Notes: generated by a model not told the origin, from the sequence alone. A DNA stretch of 64,000 nucleotides from Hyphomicrobiales bacterium (GCA_021775555.1 JAJFHP010000073.1:1-64000), one strand, 5' to 3'; counted from the first letter of the stretch, positions 37,214 to 45,880 are shown. Made by a program: numbers and translations.

Positions 37214-38584
37214 ATGAGACTGATGATCATCGGCACCCTGAACGGGGAGCTGACAACCGCGACCAAGATCGCCATGGACCGTGGTGCACAGGTGACCCAT
37301 GCACCCACAATCGACACCGCCATGAAAGACCTTCGCGCGGGGCGCGGGTCGGACCTAGTCATGATCGAGGTTCATCATGACATCTCCGAACTGATCGAGC
37401 GGCTCGATGCGGAACATATTCACGTGCCTGTTGTCGCCTGCGGTATCGAGCATGACGCCAAGGCTGCCGTCGCCGCGATCCAGGCTGGCGCCAAGGAATA
37501 TATCCCGCTGCCGCCCGACCCCGAGCTTATCGCCGCCATTCTGGAAGCGGTCGTGGCCGATGCGCACGCACTCATTTATCGTGACGAGAAGATGGCGCAG
37601 GTCATCGCCCTCGCCGACCAGATCGCCGCATCGGACGCCAGCGTCCTGATCACGGGTGAATCGGGCACCGGCAAGGAAGTCATGGCCCGCCATGTGCACT
37701 CCAAATCCACGCGCGCCTCCAAGACATTCATTCCCGTCAACTGCGCCGCCATTCCTGAAAACCTGCTCGAATCCGAATTATTCGGCCATGAAAAAGGCGC
37801 CTTTACGGGTGCTGTGGGGCGCAGGATCGGCAAATTCGAGGAAGCCAATGGCGGCACACTCCTGCTGGATGAAATCAGCGAGATGGATGTCCGGCTGCAG
37901 GCCAAGCTGCTGCGTGCAATCCAGGAGCGAGTGATTGACAGGGTTGGCGGCACCAAGCCAATCCCCGTTGATATCCGCATCCTCGCCACATCGAACCGCG
38001 ACCTTGCGGCGGCCGTGCGAGAGGGCACCTTCCGCGAAGATTTGCTGTACCGGCTGAACGTGGTGAACCTGCGCGTTCCGCCCCTGCGCGAGCGCCCGAC
38101 GGACATTCTGGAACTGGCTGATCATTTTGCGAAGAAATACTCGCAGGCCAATGGCGTGACCCATCGCCCGGTTTCGGCTGAAGCCCGGCGTGCCCTGCTC
38201 GCCAACCCCTGGCCCGGCAATGTGCGCGAGCTGGAAAACGCCATTCACCGCGCGGTGCTGCTTTCCAGCGGTGCGGAGATTGAAGCCGAAGCCATCCGCG
38301 CACCCGACGGGGCGGCCGTTTCTGCCACTGGCGGGTTTGCCGACCCGGCGGCGCAGGCAGCGCAAACGGCGGAAGCTGTTGCCCGCAACCTGGTTGGCAA
38401 GACGGTCGCGGAAGTGGAACGGGATCTGATTATCGAAACGCTCGGCCATTGCCTTGGCAACCGCACCCACGCTGCCAATATTCTCGGCATTTCCATCCGC
38501 ACGCTCAGGAACAAGCTGAAGCAGTACACGGACGAGGGTCTCAATGTGCCAATGCCCCGTGAGGCACGCCCGGTGATGGGATAG
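37214..38584 (+). CDS. flbD: Sigma-54 flagellar activator FlbD
   Basis: The 456-residue enhancer-binding protein has a receiver-like domain (residues 1-120), a AAA+ sigma-54 domain and a Fis-type helix-turn-helix. AAA+ motifs are GESGTGKEV, the sigma-54 loop GAFTGA, and LLLDEISEM. The Fis-type end shows [22 protein letters not shown]. The receiver is degenerate: the site expected to be Asp52 is Glu52 (MIEV) and the N-terminal acidic pair is absent (MIIGTLN). The ATG at 37214 follows AGGAGAGACACA. The order fliFGHN-flbD and the ftr sites before fliK support the name. No fliX is in this window. Confidence 0.92.
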   Translation: MRLMIIGTLNGELTTATKIAMDRGAQVTHAPTIDTAMKDLRAGRGSDLVMIEVHHDISELIERLDAEHIHVPVVACGIEHDAKAAVAAIQAGAKEYIPLPPDPELIAAILEAVVADAHALIYRDEKMAQVIALADQIAASDASVLITGESGTGKEVMARHVHSKSTRASKTFIPVNCAAIPENLLESELFGHEKGAFTGAVGRRIGKFEEANGGTLLLDEISEMDVRLQAKLLRAIQERVIDRVGGTKPIPVDIRILATSNRDLAAAVREGTFREDLLYRLNVVNLRVPPLRERPTDILELADHFAKKYSQANGVTHRPVSAEARRALLANPWPGNVRELENAIHRAVLLSSGAEIEAEAIRAPDGAAVSATGGFADPAAQAAQTAEAVARNLVGKTVAEVERDLIIETLGHCLGNRTHAANILGISIRTLRNKLKQYTDEGLNVPMPREARPVMG

Positions 38585-38643
38585 ATTTTCAGGACCTGTT
38601 GCAGGTTTGATAAGCCCGCCTCTTTTCCTGTGTTCAATAATTA

Positions 38644-38671
38644 AAACGGCGGCCTCCAGAGGCCGCCGTTT
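38644..38671. terminator. Strong stem-loop between convergent flbD and SPW gene
   Basis: The arms AAACGGCGGCCTC (38644-38656) and GAGGCCGCCGTTT (38659-38671) are perfect 13-base complements; with a workable loop the hairpin is about 11-12 bp. It lies between the flbD stop and the oppositely oriented SPW gene, and is flanked by A/T-rich bases on one side only. It is likely a bidirectional terminator or insulator. Confidence 0.75.
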
Positions 38672-38695
38672 GTGTTCGCTCACTTTAATTGACGA

Positions 38696-39079
38696 TCAGG
38701 TTGCTGTGGCAGTGGCCGCCAATGTTTGGTCTTCAGTTTGGCTGACGGCTACGATCAGGAACACAGCCGCTGAAAGCACCCAGTAATAAACTGCGTCAAG
38801 GCCTGCAAAGCCGAATATAAAAGGTGCCAAGGCGAAGGCGATTGCGGCCACGAAATCTATAACAAGGTGTATCTTGAAAGGAACGACCGGTGCTGCGCTG
38901 TAGGTGTACCCGGTGAGCATGCTGTAGCAAATCACAGCTACGCCGGCTGCGACCGACAACCAGAATGCGATAGGCGATGAGGCACCAATCCCGAGTACGA
39001 ACGGGAAAACGATAAGGCCGGCAGCAGCTGCATAATCAATCAGGCCGTGCAGTTTGGGGGTAAGAAAGCGGATATTCAT
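38696..39079 (-). CDS. SPW repeat family membrane protein
   Basis: The 127-residue protein has four hydrophobic helices in two similar halves (LTPKLHGLIDYAAAAGLIVFP, then FKIHLVIDFVAAIAFALAPF). This is the pattern of the SPW repeat family, though the W motif is relaxed. It is predicted to be inner-membrane. GGAGAC before the ATG at 39079 supports the start. It lies 144 bases downstream of the haemoglobin gene in the P460/haemoglobin cluster. Function unknown. Confidence 0.7.
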   Translation of the reverse strand: MNIRFLTPKLHGLIDYAAAAGLIVFPFVLGIGASSPIAFWLSVAAGVAVICYSMLTGYTYSAAPVVPFKIHLVIDFVAAIAFALAPFIFGFAGLDAVYYWVLSAAVFLIVAVSQTEDQTLAATATAT

Positions 39080-39223
39080 AACGGTCTCCAGTGCTGTTTG
39101 CGTCAAATAATTTTGACAAATGCCAACCAAGTTGGGTCTGGCGTGGTGGGGTTGGCATCTGATTGTCCCCTTCCCCGGCCCGAATTCGAGACCGGCTTGA
39201 CGGGGCGCACCACTCCAATTCTC

Positions 39224-39598
39224 TCAAGTGATTTCGACAATCTCCGGCTTCAGGTTTTCGTGAAAGCTCATTACCTCGGCTTTTACCTGCTCCGGCACTT
39301 CAAACGACTCCAGAGTCGCGATCAGGTGGCCCATTGCGCGCTTCCAGTCTTCTTCGTCGAGGCGCATTCCAACATGTAAGGTCTTCATGTCACGGCCGGT
39401 GTAAACCATCGCTCCGCCCGATGACGCGCACAGATAATCGACCAGCAATTGTTCCTCGCGCGCGATGCCGTCCGCGCCTCTGTGGTCATAGAACCGGCGT
39501 AACTTGTCATCATCCTTGATGCGCACCATCAAGACCGCTACGACTGCAGCGATGGCGTCATAACCACCCAGGCGTTCATACAAAGATTTGACAGACAT
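39224..39598 (-). CDS. Group I truncated haemoglobin
   Basis: The 124-residue haem protein has the family opening SLYERLGGYDAIAAVV and the FYDHRG-type E-helix region. The proximal histidine lies in YTGRDMKTLHVGMRLDEEDW, and VPEQVKAEVMSFHENLKPEIV follows. Its role is usually NO dioxygenation or oxygen handling in the cytoplasm. It is 55 bases downstream of two P460 cytochrome genes, suggesting a shared response to NO or hydroxylamine. Confidence 0.88.
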   Translation of the reverse strand: MSVKSLYERLGGYDAIAAVVAVLMVRIKDDDKLRRFYDHRGADGIAREEQLLVDYLCASSGGAMVYTGRDMKTLHVGMRLDEEDWKRAMGHLIATLESFEVPEQVKAEVMSFHENLKPEIVEIT

Positions 39599-39653
39599 AT
39601 TTCATTCCTTCGTTTCGATGGTTTGCCGGGCCAATTGCGGTTACATGGCTCGG

Positions 39654-40214
39654 CTATTTTTTCAGGCCCGGATAACCTCTGAGATAAACCCAGTCATCTT
39701 TCCTGGCCGGCACGTGACAGGTGAGACAATCGGTCTTGTAATCCTCAGTGACGGTTTTGCCCGGGTTATCGCTCTTGAACAAAGCCCAGCCCCAGCCGTC
39801 GCCCCAGAGTTTGTTGTCTTTGAAGCGGCCTTCAGCATCCTTGATCATGATGAACCAGCCCTCCGTCTCAGTGGCATAGCTGATCTCACCGGTGGTCATT
39901 GATTCTGTCTTCGCCTTGAGCAACTCCTTCACCAGCACTGCCCCGTCGGGAAATTTTCCGGTCTTGCGGAATGCTGATAACGTTTCTGGCTGGGTGAAGA
40001 CATTGTGGAATCCTTTCGAGCCCACCTTGTTATCCTCATCCGTGGCTACTCCCCAGCTGCCCAGGAATTGCCAGTTTCTAAAGTCCTTCGGGATGCTGAT
40101 ATTGCCCTTGTCATCCACATAGGGTGAGAAGGATTCCGCGGATGAATTGCCGGAAGAGACCGTGATGGCTCCTACCACAAGGGCGACAGCTGCTATGACA
40201 AGTGAACGTTTCAT
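39654..40214 (-). CDS. Cytochrome P460 family protein, copy 1
   Basis: The 186-residue exported protein has a signal peptide (residues 1-26, VAAVALVVGAITVSS-type core). A P460-fold domain follows with FHNVFTQPETLSAFRKTGKFPDGAVLVKEL, then GWFIMIKDAEGRF. A CxxCH haem-binding site (CLTCH) is near residue 167. P460 cytochromes oxidise hydroxylamine or related nitrogen species in the periplasm. I start it at the ATG at 40214. It directly follows its paralogue (10-base gap). Confidence 0.85.
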   Translation of the reverse strand: MKRSLVIAAVALVVGAITVSSGNSSAESFSPYVDDKGNISIPKDFRNWQFLGSWGVATDEDNKVGSKGFHNVFTQPETLSAFRKTGKFPDGAVLVKELLKAKTESMTTGEISYATETEGWFIMIKDAEGRFKDNKLWGDGWGWALFKSDNPGKTVTEDYKTDCLTCHVPARKDDWVYLRGYPGLKK

Positions 40215-40224
40215 CGAATGCTCT

Positions 40225-40863
40225 CTATTTTGGTTTGGCTGCACGCAGGACCGGGTAGAACTGGGTGAACACCATGTCCTCGGCTGCAGACGCTTCGTGG
40301 CAGGCTGCACAGGCTTCCGTCGGCTGCTTCTTGGCAACTGCATTGTAAGGTTCGGGCTTGTGGCCGAATGAATAGTAGGCCCAGTTTCCTGGCTCTTTCG
40401 GATAGAGCTTTTTGCTCTTGATGGTGATCTCAAACCCGGAATATTCACCCATGAAATAGCCGGTGCCGCTGACTTCGTCGGTGGAGCCATCTTTGTTGGC
40501 TCCATCCGGGGCGCGAACCCGGGTCAGTTCCTTGGCAATGACGGTGCCCTCGCGGAACTTGCCGGTTTTCTTGTAGTGCTGCCAGCTCACAGGATCGATA
40601 TAAGAAACGTGGTGCTCCGGGAACGGTGCTTCCCCACCGTTCAGGGCATTGGGCGTCACCATCGAGCCGACATAGGGCCAGTCGCGCCAGCTATGGTTCT
40701 TTGGCAGGATCAGCTCACCCTTGGCGTTATGTTGCGGCATGTAGGTTGATTCATCTGCCGACTGTGCCAGGATCCTGCCCGGGATCAGGGCAGTGGACGT
40801 GAGGGCTCCCACGACTATCAGGGCAAGCGCCGGGATCTGAGTTCGGACCGAATTGAAATTCAT
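40225..40863 (-). CDS. Cytochrome P460 family protein, copy 2
   Basis: The 212-residue periplasmic protein has an N-terminal signal peptide, P460-type blocks HHVSYIDPVSWQHYKKTGKFREGTVIAKEL and GFEITIKSKKLYPKEPGNWAYYSFG, and a CAACH haem site near residue 195. It is paralogous to the next gene downstream. The promoter region upstream contains a perfect inverted repeat shared with the divergent LysR gene. Substrate is not certain. Confidence 0.85.
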   Translation of the reverse strand: MNFNSVRTQIPALALIVVGALTSTALIPGRILAQSADESTYMPQHNAKGELILPKNHSWRDWPYVGSMVTPNALNGGEAPFPEHHVSYIDPVSWQHYKKTGKFREGTVIAKELTRVRAPDGANKDGSTDEVSGTGYFMGEYSGFEITIKSKKLYPKEPGNWAYYSFGHKPEPYNAVAKKQPTEACAACHEASAAEDMVFTQFYPVLRAAKPK

Positions 40864-40887
40864 CGCTGATTACCTTTCTCGGTATCG

Positions 40888-40903
40888 TCCGGAACATTCC
40901 GGA
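40888..40903. promoter_or_regulatory. Perfect inverted repeat between P460 and LysR genes
   Basis: TCCGGAACATTCCGGA has perfect 7-base arms around CA. It lies 24 bases upstream of the P460 copy 2 start and 92 bases upstream of the LysR start. It is a candidate LysR operator in the divergent promoter region. Confidence 0.55.
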
Positions 40904-40995
40904 TATCGGTCCATACAAATAATGACCGGGCAGCAGTACTGTCCAATACCGATGAGTCATGGTTCAATGCACGGTGTGAAAGGTGGTGGGTGGCG

Positions 40996-41913
40996 ATGGA
41001 ATTTCACCAGATTCGATATTTCCTCATGGCGGCGGAGAATCTCAACTTTACGCGCGCCGCAAACCAGTGCCACGTCTCGCAACCGGCATTGACGCGCGCC
41101 ATTCAGAAACTCGAGGATGAACTCGGCGGAGAACTGTTCACAAGAGACGGCCGGGCGGTCACGCTATCTCCGCTTGGCCATCTGATGCGCGAACATTTGC
41201 AACGCATCAATGAAAACCAGGACATGGCCCGCGCGGCAGCTAGGAGTTTCCTGGATGAAAGTTCGTCAGAACTGAATGTCGGCATCATGTGCACGATCGG
41301 GCCAGATGTACTGTCAGCTTTTCTGAACGAATTCAGAAACCGCCATAGTGAGGTGCTTGTGATCCTCCATGACATTGGACCCGAAGCGTTGCCAGAACTT
41401 CTGTTTACCGGCGCCCTCGATTGCGCTTTCATTGCGTCGAATGGAGATCAGGAGTTCGGGGCACTTTCAGTGCATCCCTTATTTGAGGAACACATGGTCG
41501 TGGCGTTTGCCAACGGGCACCGTTTCTCGAAAATGAACAAGTTGACACTTCATGATGTCGCCGAAGAAGCTTATGTGGACCGCCTGAAATGCGAAATGCG
41601 CCAACCCTTCTTTGATTTCATGGATCAAAATGATCTCAATCTCAAAGTTGTCTGCAGCAGCCAGAGAGAGGACTGGATACAGGAGCTGGTTATTCGCGGT
41701 CTCGGCGTAAGCGTTATGCCCCGCTTTTCCATCACCACCGGCCGGCTCGGCTGGCGTCAGTTTACCGGGCCGTTATCCAATAGCCGAAAGATCCTGATCG
41801 CCCGGGCCAAGGGCTTTGATCCACAACCCTGCGCCAACGCTTTTTTCTCCGAAGCTCACAATTTTGAATGGCATAGCGCTCTTGGGGCGTTTGAAGAAAA
41901 CGCGAGTGCTTGA
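40996..41913 (+). CDS. LysR family transcriptional regulator
   Basis: The 305-residue regulator opens with MEFHQIRYFLMAAENLNFTRAANQCHVSQPALTRAIQKLEDELGG, the classical LysR helix-turn-helix. A C-terminal ligand-binding domain follows. It is divergent from the P460-P460-haemoglobin cluster, the usual arrangement for a LysR regulator and its target. I use the ATG at 40996, preceded by AGGTGG, not the GTG two codons upstream. The inducer is unknown. Confidence 0.9.
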   Translation: MEFHQIRYFLMAAENLNFTRAANQCHVSQPALTRAIQKLEDELGGELFTRDGRAVTLSPLGHLMREHLQRINENQDMARAAARSFLDESSSELNVGIMCTIGPDVLSAFLNEFRNRHSEVLVILHDIGPEALPELLFTGALDCAFIASNGDQEFGALSVHPLFEEHMVVAFANGHRFSKMNKLTLHDVAEEAYVDRLKCEMRQPFFDFMDQNDLNLKVVCSSQREDWIQELVIRGLGVSVMPRFSITTGRLGWRQFTGPLSNSRKILIARAKGFDPQPCANAFFSEAHNFEWHSALGAFEENASA

Positions 41914-42566
41914 TGATGATTTGCTCCTTCTAAGGAGCCGCTCTCTACGTCACATGTGCCGGATGGTCCATGGCGCGCGTCCCTTGGATAAGGAAGGGAT
42001 AGGTATGAGTTCATGAGAGGTTTGGAGGACAGGGTTTAATTTTCTAGATGTCCGCTTTCGGGGGTAAAGCGGACATCAACCGAACCCCTCCCCAATGTCC
42101 GCTTATGACCCAAAGCGGACATTGGTGCTGCTTCGGAGCGTCCGCTCCATATTGTCACAGCGGCGAAACGTCGGCTGGACGGCTGGCGATTGAAGTGATT
42201 TCCATTATGGGAGGTTTGCAAACACCAAGAGAACCACTGTCACGCCAATTATGGCGATGAGGAGTGATGAAGTACTATAATTTCAAGCGTTAATCGCCGA
42301 ACAGGCGGGGGATAAAACTAAAAAAACGTGAGACATTCTTCTTCTCGCCCTTCTGATCGGCCTAGCGAAGGAGGCAAGAGATGTCGTTTCCCTGCGTCCT
42401 CCAAGTAGGTCAGACATTCCCGAAGCATTTCTGGCTAGGCTTTGGCCTTGATGGCATCTATCTGGGCCTTGCTCAGCTTGGTGACGGCTATCGGGTATTT
42501 TAATTTGGGATACCCCCAAGCAGTAACATTTGAGGGTGAGAACTCACTAGCAAAGGAGTAAATCCG
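41914..42566. other. Noncoding stretch holding repeat copy A
   Basis: This 653-base stretch has no convincing gene. It contains repeat copy A (42048-42123). A minus-strand frame overlapping that repeat (42036-42221) is a known kind of false gene made by this repeat. The rest shows no promoter or operon structure that I can support. Confidence 0.6.
42048..42123 (+). repeat. Paired-hairpin dispersed repeat, copy A
   Basis: Two hairpins in tandem: arms ATGTCCGCTT/AAGCGGACAT with loop TCGGGGGTA (42048-42076), then AATGTCCGCTT/AAGCGGACATT with loop around ATGACCC (42094-42123). The same order of hairpins occurs in copies B, C and D. The element resembles a widespread Rhizobiales intergenic repeat. 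Confidence 0.85.
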
Positions 42567-42995
42567 ATGGCCAAGGTAGAAGCACGTCGGCTCCTACGAT
42601 CTATCGCGGATAAGGTGCGAAGATGGCACAATCCCGCTCTCGCTCGAACGCTTTCTGACCTGACTGATGATGAAATAGACGATGCTCTAGCACGCGCAGG
42701 GCTAACTCGCAAAGATCTCTTCGTATCTGATAACGCCATCGCCGAACATCGAGTTCGTATAGCGCAAATGTTGGCCGCGCTTGGAATTGATGTAGGGCAG
42801 CTGGTCAGTGAAGATTGGGCGTCGCTGAAACATGTCGACCACAAATGCTCTCGGTGCACTCAGACCGGCCAATGCCATAGATGGCTTGAATGGGGCAGAC
42901 CTAACACCGGCTCTCAGGCCTTCTGTCCCAACGCTACATACTTCAAATCAATTGTAGCGGATCAAGTGGAGAGCAGGCTCAGAGCTAATATGTGA
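42567..42995 (+). CDS. DUF6455 family protein with Cys cluster
   Basis: The 142-residue protein has a helical N-terminal half (DLTDDEIDDALARAGLTRKDLF). The C-terminal cysteine pattern HKCSRCTQTGQCHRWLEW followed by FCPNA is characteristic of DUF6455, with four cysteines that could bind metal. AAAGGAGTAAATCCG provides a ribosome site for the ATG at 42567. The gene is alone between repeat copies A and B. Function is unknown. Confidence 0.72.
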   Translation: MAKVEARRLLRSIADKVRRWHNPALARTLSDLTDDEIDDALARAGLTRKDLFVSDNAIAEHRVRIAQMLAALGIDVGQLVSEDWASLKHVDHKCSRCTQTGQCHRWLEWGRPNTGSQAFCPNATYFKSIVADQVESRLRANM

Positions 42996-43053
42996 TCTAA
43001 GCTAATGTCAGCACTCTTTGGTCTGAGCTGTGACTCTGAGCGCGGTTGAACGC

Positions 43054-43130
43054 AATGTCCGCTTTCGGGGGCAAAGTGGACATTGTGAGGATGGGTGTTT
43101 TATGTCTGCTTATGACCTAAAGCGGACATT
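43054..43130 (+). repeat. Paired-hairpin dispersed repeat, copy B
   Basis: Hairpin 1 (43054-43084) has arms AATGTCCGCTT/AAGTGGACATT around the same CGGGGG loop. Hairpin 2 (43102-43129) has ATGTCTGCTT/AAGCGGACAT around ATGACCT. Several substitutions relative to copy A show divergence. It lies between the DUF6455 and CBS-domain genes. Confidence 0.82.
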
Positions 43131-43150
43131 CTGGTTTTGGCCGAGGAGCG

Positions 43151-43561
43151 TTAGCCCGCGGATTTTTCCAAGTCGGCATAGCTGAGCACCAGGTCGCGGA
43201 GGTTGACGAGGCCGAGGAGAGCCTCCCCGTCAGTTACGAGAGCTCGGCTATGCTCCAGCTGGGCCAAAAGCCGGATGGCATATTTCACATTCATGTCCGC
43301 GTTGATCGTCAGGGCCGGCTTGGTCATGATTTCGTAGACGCTCGTGCGCTCGGTCGACCGGTTTATCGCAACGACCTTTGCGGCGATATCCTGCACGGTG
43401 ACCACCCCATATTCATCGTCGTCGTTGCGGCGCTCGATCACCAGAGAACTTACGCGATGCTTATTCATTTCCTCAATCGCGCTCTGCACGGTCGCAAGAC
43501 CGCTAACCATGTGTAACGAGGTCCGCGTCACGTCCATGACCCTAACGATTTGGGTTTCCAT
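43151..43561 (-). CDS. CBS-domain protein of the DUF1538 operon
   Basis: This 136-residue protein consists of two CBS motifs (VQSAIEEMNKHRVSSLVIERR, then VKYAIRLLAQLEHSRALVTDG), which usually sense adenylate nucleotides. It starts at an ATG whose last base overlaps the preceding stop (TAATG). It is the last gene of the DUF1538-DUF1538-PII-like-CBS operon and probably regulates the membrane proteins upstream in the transcript. Confidence 0.85.
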   Translation of the reverse strand: METQIVRVMDVTRTSLHMVSGLATVQSAIEEMNKHRVSSLVIERRNDDDEYGVVTVQDIAAKVVAINRSTERTSVYEIMTKPALTINADMNVKYAIRLLAQLEHSRALVTDGEALLGLVNLRDLVLSYADLEKSAG

Positions 43562-43914
43562 TACAGCTCCTCCTCGCCAATCTCTTTCTCAATGGTTTCG
43601 ATCTGACCGCCCAAGCCGATTGCATCTTCGATATCGATTTGAAAGGCAACGCCTGTTCCAGGGTCTACATCGAAACGGCAAGATGCGCTGATTGCTTCAA
43701 GAATCTCGCGGCTGTGATGCTCTTCGACGAGAAACAGAATCATGTCGCGTTGGCCGGCGACCGTCAGCCCCAGAAATGTCTGGGCCGGGTTCAGGCCTTC
43801 GCCGCGGGCATTCGTGATAACGGTGCACCCGGTGGCGCCATGTGCGCGCGCGGTTTCGATCGCTTGATCGGTGAGTTCATCCCCTGCCATCACCACAATC
43901 AGCTTGAATTTCAT
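43561..43914 (-). CDS. PII-like signal protein of the DUF1538 operon
   Basis: The 117-residue protein has the ferredoxin-like PII fold pattern: [33 protein letters not shown], then GLTVAGQRDMILFLVEEHHSREILEAI. A short acidic tail follows. The classical T-loop with the uridylylated tyrosine is not evident, so it is PII-like rather than GlnB. The start overlaps the DUF1538 stop as ATGA. Its role is likely to sense a small ligand and control the DUF1538 membrane proteins. Confidence 0.8.
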   Translation of the reverse strand: MKFKLIVVMAGDELTDQAIETARAHGATGCTVITNARGEGLNPAQTFLGLTVAGQRDMILFLVEEHHSREILEAISASCRFDVDPGTGVAFQIDIEDAIGLGGQIETIEKEIGEEEL

Positions 43915-44726
43915 GACCCGTGTCCTCCCTCCGCAGGTGTCAACTCAGGCTCTTTGCGCGATCCGCGGCGCGCGAGCCATTCGCTTACCTGCGCATACCC
44001 CATGACGGTTATCATAGGGAATAGGCTGGCGAGGGCAATTAGCCCAAACCCGTCGAGGAGCGCGCTGCGGCCTGGGATGCCTGAAGCGAGTCCGAGCCCC
44101 AGTGCCGTGACCAGCGGCACCGTGACCGTGGAGGTGGTGACGCCTCCTGAGTCGTAGGCAAGCGGTACGATCATCCGCGGAGCAAAAAGCGTTTGAACAA
44201 CGACGATCACATAGCCCACGATCATGTAAACGTATAGCGGTGTACCTGTAACGATGCGCAGCGTGCCAATAGTGAGGCTGGCCGCCACTCCAAATGCTAC
44301 TGCGATGCGCAGGCCCCATGCCCCAACGGCGCCCCCAGAGACTTCGCGTGCTTTCATCGCGACCGCGATAAGCGAAGGCTCGGCGATCGTTGTTGAAAAT
44401 CCGATCGTGAAGGCAAAGAGATAGGTCCAATAATAGTCCTGCCAATTCAGATGTGCCTGACCCAAGCCAGCCCCGATGAAAGCGGGATCGCTAAGCTGGG
44501 TTGCCATCACCTTGCCTATCGGGAACAAAGCGTGTTCGAGGCCGAAAAGAAAGAAGCTCAGCCCTAACACCACGTAAATGGAGCCAATGAGCACTCTGCG
44601 CAGATTGGGAATACGCTGGTTCAGCACAACCACCTGAAAGCCGAGAAGGATCGCCGCGATCGGTGCAACGTCGAACAGCGTCGACAGGATCGTCTCACCC
44701 AGATTTTGGAGAATCTCTGCCGTCAT
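43911..44726 (-). CDS. DUF1538 membrane protein, copy 2
   Basis: The 271-residue integral membrane protein has about seven hydrophobic segments and two signature motifs, [15 protein letters not shown] and [27 protein letters not shown]. These define the DUF1538 family. It overlaps both neighbours by four bases. It resembles its upstream paralogue strongly. Transport is likely, by fold and by association with a PII-like regulator, but the substrate is unknown. Confidence 0.85.
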   Translation of the reverse strand: MTAEILQNLGETILSTLFDVAPIAAILLGFQVVVLNQRIPNLRRVLIGSIYVVLGLSFFLFGLEHALFPIGKVMATQLSDPAFIGAGLGQAHLNWQDYYWTYLFAFTIGFSTTIAEPSLIAVAMKAREVSGGAVGAWGLRIAVAFGVAASLTIGTLRIVTGTPLYVYMIVGYVIVVVQTLFAPRMIVPLAYDSGGVTTSTVTVPLVTALGLGLASGIPGRSALLDGFGLIALASLFPMITVMGYAQVSEWLARRGSRKEPELTPAEGGHGS

Positions 44727-45463
44727 GCGCTGATCACCACGCCGAATATCAGGACAAAGATGATGGGCATCAGGCTAGCAAAGGCGATCAGCCCGAACCC
44801 GTCGATCATGGGATTGCGCCCCTTGATGACGCTGGCTAGCCCGACACCAAGGGCCGTAACCAAGGGCACCGTGATTGTCGAAGTCGTGACACCGCCACTG
44901 TCGTAGGCAATGCCCACGATTTCTTTCGGCGCGATCATGGTAAGCACTGCCACCAGTATATATCCGGAGATAATTATCCATTGGATCGGCCAGCCCTTGA
45001 GAATTCTCAAGATACCTATGACCAACGAACTCCCGACCGAGACCGCAACGGTATAGCGCAGGGCTTGAGCGTGTAGCGCTTTGCTGGCCTCCCCTTCAGC
45101 GAAGAACCCTGCCCCCGACATGACGCGGGCAGCCTCCTCGCTGACCGCGATGAGTGCCGGCTCTGCCACCGTGGTCCCGAAGCCAAGCCCGAAGCCAAAG
45201 CTCAGCAACCAGAACAACGAACCCTTCCGTGCAAATGCGTTGGCCAGCGCCTCACCAAGCGGGAACAGGGCCATCTCAAGACCGCGGATGAAGACGGTGA
45301 GCCCGAGTATGACAAAAAGAAAGCCGACCGCGATGTCCGCCAGATTGTGCACGGGCTGGCGCAATACGACGAACTGGAAGAAAGCGATGATTAGAATTAT
45401 GGGTGCAAGGTCTCGGAGGGTTCCGCCAAGTAGTCCCATCATTCCGCGGATTACCCCCAACAT
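44723..45463 (-). CDS. DUF1538 membrane protein, copy 1
   Basis: The 246-residue membrane protein has the motifs [15 protein letters not shown] and [26 protein letters not shown], like copy 2. I start it at the ATG at 45463, 9 bases after an AGGGGGG site; a TTG at 45487 has no ribosome site. It is the first gene of the four-gene operon and is divergent from ppk1 across about 400 bases. Function unknown. Confidence 0.82.
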   Translation of the reverse strand: MLGVIRGMMGLLGGTLRDLAPIILIIAFFQFVVLRQPVHNLADIAVGFLFVILGLTVFIRGLEMALFPLGEALANAFARKGSLFWLLSFGFGLGFGTTVAEPALIAVSEEAARVMSGAGFFAEGEASKALHAQALRYTVAVSVGSSLVIGILRILKGWPIQWIIISGYILVAVLTMIAPKEIVGIAYDSGGVTTSTITVPLVTALGVGLASVIKGRNPMIDGFGLIAFASLMPIIFVLIFGVVISA

Positions 45464-45487
45464 TCCGATGAGCCCCCCTGCCGACAA

Positions 45488-45783
45488 AAATGTGACGTCA
45501 AGATTAGTGGATGGCCGGCGGCGGCACGAGGCCTAAATTGTCGCTACGTGCGGCGCTGTGGCTCAGCGGTTGTAAAACTGCCCGCCCCTTCTTGTCCTCC
45601 AGCCGTCCATGCCTTTCCGCGGCGGAGAGTGTTTGACAGGGGGGTAAGCACGTGACAGGGCGCCGATATGGAAAAGACTAGACCAATCTGTATCTGGCAC
45701 TTAGCAGACATACGCCGATGCGAGTTTGCCCTCAAACTATCGACTGCGGAAATTATTTTTATAGGCATGGTCCTGAGTCAAAG
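45488..45783. other. Noncoding stretch between DUF1538 operon and ppk1
   Basis: No gene is supported here. A minus-strand frame at 45544-45768 lacks recognisable protein features. The region before the FNR box carries no other obvious signal. Together with the box at 45784 it forms the divergent upstream region of ppk1 and the DUF1538 operon. Confidence 0.55.
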
Positions 45784-45797
45784 TTGATCTAGATTAA
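45784..45797 (+). promoter_or_regulatory. FNR/FixK-type box before ppk1
   Basis: TTGATCTAGATTAA matches TTGAT-N4-ATCAA with one mismatch. A TAAAAT hexamer (45820-45825) lies where a -10 should be if the box is centred at -41.5, giving a start near 45832. That is the classical class II activation geometry. The ppk1 start is at 45881. Confidence 0.65.
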
Positions 45798-45819
45798 TAC
45801 GCGTCGGCTTGCACTCTGG

Positions 45820-45825
45820 TAAAAT
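45820..45825 (+). promoter_or_regulatory. -10 element of predicted ppk1 promoter
   Basis: TAAAAT sits 22 bases downstream of the FNR/FixK-type box end, at the exact class II distance. No good -35 is present, as expected for an activator-dependent promoter. Confidence 0.5.
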
Positions 45826-45880
45826 AAACAAAAAACAAAACATGCGACGCATGCCCCGGTTGTCAGGGAGGAGTGGAGTT

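Noticed and set aside
42036-42221. Minus-strand frame reading through repeat copy A
   Set aside because: Such frames are a well-known artefact of this repeat family in Rhizobiales; the translated sequence is dictated by the hairpins.
45544-45768. A 74-residue minus-strand frame between the DUF1538 operon and ppk1
   Set aside because: No recognisable domain, no ribosome site, and amino-acid composition unlike the neighbours.
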